From Candidatus Roizmanbacteria bacterium CG06_land_8_20_14_3_00_34_14 (GTDB lineage: Bacteria > Patescibacteriota > Microgenomatia > UBA1406 > GWC2-37-13), in assembly GCA_002779665.1 (NCBI GenBank), contig PEVZ01000033.1, positions 2,305 to 8,146 of the forward strand: a DNA stretch of 5,842 nucleotides, given 5' to 3'. The position numbers and the translations under genes were made by a program. This document shows positions 5,503 through 5,842 of this stretch, piece after piece (position 1 is the first letter of the stretch; each line of letters starts with the position of its first letter). Under the pieces are notes generated by a model. That model made no database searches. It was not told where the DNA came from and saw only the letters and a list, made by a program, of their open reading frames with translations.

Positions 5503-5521
5503 TAGTGAGCGTAGTCGAAAT
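5503..5521 (+). repeat. GC-richer motif in the ftsL-ftsI spacer, candidate dispersed repeat
   Basis: TAGTGAGCGTAGTCGAAAT fills nearly the whole 23-base spacer and ends at the ftsI start codon. GAGCGTAGTCGAAA and close variants (GAGCGAAGTCGAA) are, from general recollection, frequent short repeats in several bacterial phyla, including uncultivated ones. No second copy is present in this window. Its GTGAG is a poor and distant ribosome binding site, so ftsI initiation is probably coupled or leader-independent. Confidence 0.35.
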
Positions 5522-5842
5522 ATGAAAATTAAATTTATTTTTCTTCTTTTTATTGTTTTTTATTTGACAATTGTTGTTCGGCTATTTTTTCTTCAAGTCA
5601 TATATTCGCCTGCAAACAAAAGCGAGTATTTAAAAACAAATAAACTTAATCCCATCAGAGGAAGAATTTATGATCAAGAAAATCAAGCTTTAGTTTTAAA
5701 TCAAAATAGTTATCAACTATATGTCGAGCCAAAAAAGATTGAAGACAAAGATAAGCTTTTGCGTTTATTAAGTGAGAGTTTAAAGGTTGAGGAAGCTTCT
5801 ATTTCAGCGAAGCTTGATATGTCTAAATATTGGGTCGCGATT
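5522..5842 (+). CDS. ftsI: FtsI-type class B penicillin-binding protein (peptidoglycan transpeptidase), N-terminal part only
   Basis: The frame opens at ATG 5522 and stays open for 107 codons to the window end; the catalytic transpeptidase domain lies beyond. A short basic N-terminus is followed by one membrane segment (about residues 5-26), then the start of the class B PBP dimerisation (pedestal) domain with the hallmark NPIRGRIYDQENQALVLNQN (43-62) and YQLYVEP (64-70). RGRIYD is the typical RGxIxDRNG motif, here with Gln in place of Arg and Glu in place of the usual Asn-Gly. FtsI crosslinks peptidoglycan at the septum with FtsW and FtsQLB. Position after ftsL in the dcw cluster favours FtsI over the elongation PBP2, but the visible part alone does not prove it. 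Confidence 0.9.
   Translation, partial: MKIKFIFLLFIVFYLTIVVRLFFLQVIYSPANKSEYLKTNKLNPIRGRIYDQENQALVLNQNSYQLYVEPKKIEDKDKLLRLLSESLKVEEASISAKLDMSKYWVAI

Overview
This AT-rich window looks like a chromosome fragment from an uncultivated bacterium, most plausibly of the Candidate Phyla Radiation (Patescibacteria; Microgenomates or Parcubacteria-like). That is inferred from four things: an archaeal-type AMP/thymidine phosphorylase gene, compact overlapping genes, near absence of Shine-Dalgarno sequences, and short GC-rich palindromes inside coding sequence. TGA is a stop codon here (it ends murJ), which argues against the recoded Gracilibacteria/Absconditabacteria. The exact lineage cannot be fixed from the sequence alone.

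Layout: two divergent gene clusters leave a 148-bp control region (3787-3934). The minus-strand cluster runs murJ (lipid II flippase), an AMP phosphorylase-like gene, then mltG (endolytic murein transglycosylase, cut by the window start). murJ and the phosphorylase overlap by 8 bases; the phosphorylase stop and the mltG start are 2 bases apart. The plus-strand cluster is the start of a classical division and cell wall (dcw) cluster: mraZ, rsmH (mraW), an ftsL-like gene, then ftsI (class B penicillin-binding protein, cut by the window end). Every gene except the phosphorylase serves, or in other bacteria sits beside, peptidoglycan synthesis and septation.

The control region is informative. The mraZ promoter (TTGACA, 17-bp spacer, TCTAAT) should start transcription almost on the mraZ start codon, implying a leaderless mRNA. 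Four GGTG boxes in register with a 10-bp period overlie the promoter and start codon, and look like a MraZ autoregulatory operator. A perfect 6-bp inverted repeat with a 4-bp spacer lies between the two divergent promoters. murJ seems to have a very short leader and a TTG or GTG start.

The main unexplained pattern is a set of inverted repeats embedded in coding sequence: a 16-bp GC-rich one in the phosphorylase, a 10-bp-stem one in murJ, a perfect 18-bp palindrome in rsmH, and a 31-nt imperfect hairpin ending at the rsmH stop codon. Several lie in poorly conserved loops or tails, as expected of small dispersed palindromic elements. No RNA genes, CRISPR arrays, insertion sequences or convincing intrinsic terminators were seen, and no stretch over 300 bases lacks a gene.
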